Positions 7,416-7,476 of a stretch of DNA of 7,476 nt are shown here, piece by piece (position 1 is the first letter of the stretch; every line of letters starts with the position of its first letter). This DNA is from Pseudomonadota bacterium (GTDB lineage Bacteria > Pseudomonadota > Gammaproteobacteria > Burkholderiales > JABEVD01). Made by a program: the position numbers and the translations under genes. The DNA is taken from NCBI GenBank assembly GCA_021811205.1, contig JAJZPK010000130.1:1-7476 (forward strand), given 5' to 3'. The notes under the pieces are model-generated. The model made no database searches and was not told where the DNA came from. It saw only the letters and a list, made by a program, of their open reading frames with translations.

Positions 7416-7476
7416 AGAAGCTGGCCGATAAGCCGGGTTCTGTCTAGGACAGTCATTCCTCTAGGCCCTGGGTCTC
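7416..7476 (-). ncRNA. rnpB: RNase P RNA, 3' end (5' part beyond window)
   Basis: Read on the minus strand, the last bases contain GGAATGACTGTCC, then GACAGAACCCGGCTTATCGG, then GGCCAGCTTC. This matches the 3' end of E. coli rnpB (GAATGACTGTCC, GACAGAACCCGGCTTATCGG, GGTCAGTTTC). The CAGAACCCGGCTTA block is conserved region V, which forms helix P4 with the 5' part of the molecule, and GGCCAGCTTC (7426-7417) is the 3' strand of helix P1. RNase P RNA is the catalytic subunit that removes 5' leaders from pre-tRNAs. About 60 of an expected 350-400 nucleotides are visible; the gene continues to the right. By analogy with the E. coli 3' tail, the mature end may extend a few bases left into the transporter stop codon (7413-7415). 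Confidence 0.93.

Overview
The window looks like chromosomal housekeeping DNA from a proteobacterium, most likely a betaproteobacterium (Nitrosomonadales/Gallionellales-like or a neighbour). The reasons are moderately GC-rich DNA, a tightly packed hemC-hemD-hemX cluster divergent from a ppc gene, proteobacterial-type HemX, and a bacterial type-A RNase P RNA end. The taxonomic placement is an inference from gene content and protein character, not from a database search. I see no insertion sequence, CRISPR array, tRNA or prophage gene.

Left half (minus strand, transcribed right to left): hemC (2600-1665), hemD (1665-919) and hemX (926 to beyond base 1). Each gene overlaps the next by 1 or 8 bases, so this is a translationally coupled operon. 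HemC and HemD carry out consecutive steps from porphobilinogen through hydroxymethylbilane to uroporphyrinogen III. HemX is the membrane-anchored companion protein of unsettled function and is cut by the left edge. hemC most probably starts at a TTG codon behind a very strong Shine-Dalgarno sequence, with a run of eight C in its first codons.

Middle: an 82-base divergent intergenic region (2601-2682) separates hemC from ppc. It holds the hemC ribosome binding site, a possible hemC -10 box and a small inverted repeat.

Right half (plus strand): ppc (2683-5436) is a complete phosphoenolpyruvate carboxylase with all catalytic and aspartate-inhibition residues. Five bases later comes a 657-residue APC-superfamily membrane transporter (5442-7415). 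By remembered alignment it resembles the Bacillus subtilis KimA/YdaO potassium transporter, including the K+-site residues, and it has a soluble C-terminal domain. The two are probably cotranscribed. The last ~60 bases are the 3' end of rnpB (RNase P RNA) on the minus strand, converging on the transporter with about one base between its terminal helix and the transporter's stop codon.

The window is mostly conventional. The points most worth following are the KimA-like transporter paired with ppc in a probable betaproteobacterium, and the tail-to-tail junction with rnpB that leaves no visible terminator.
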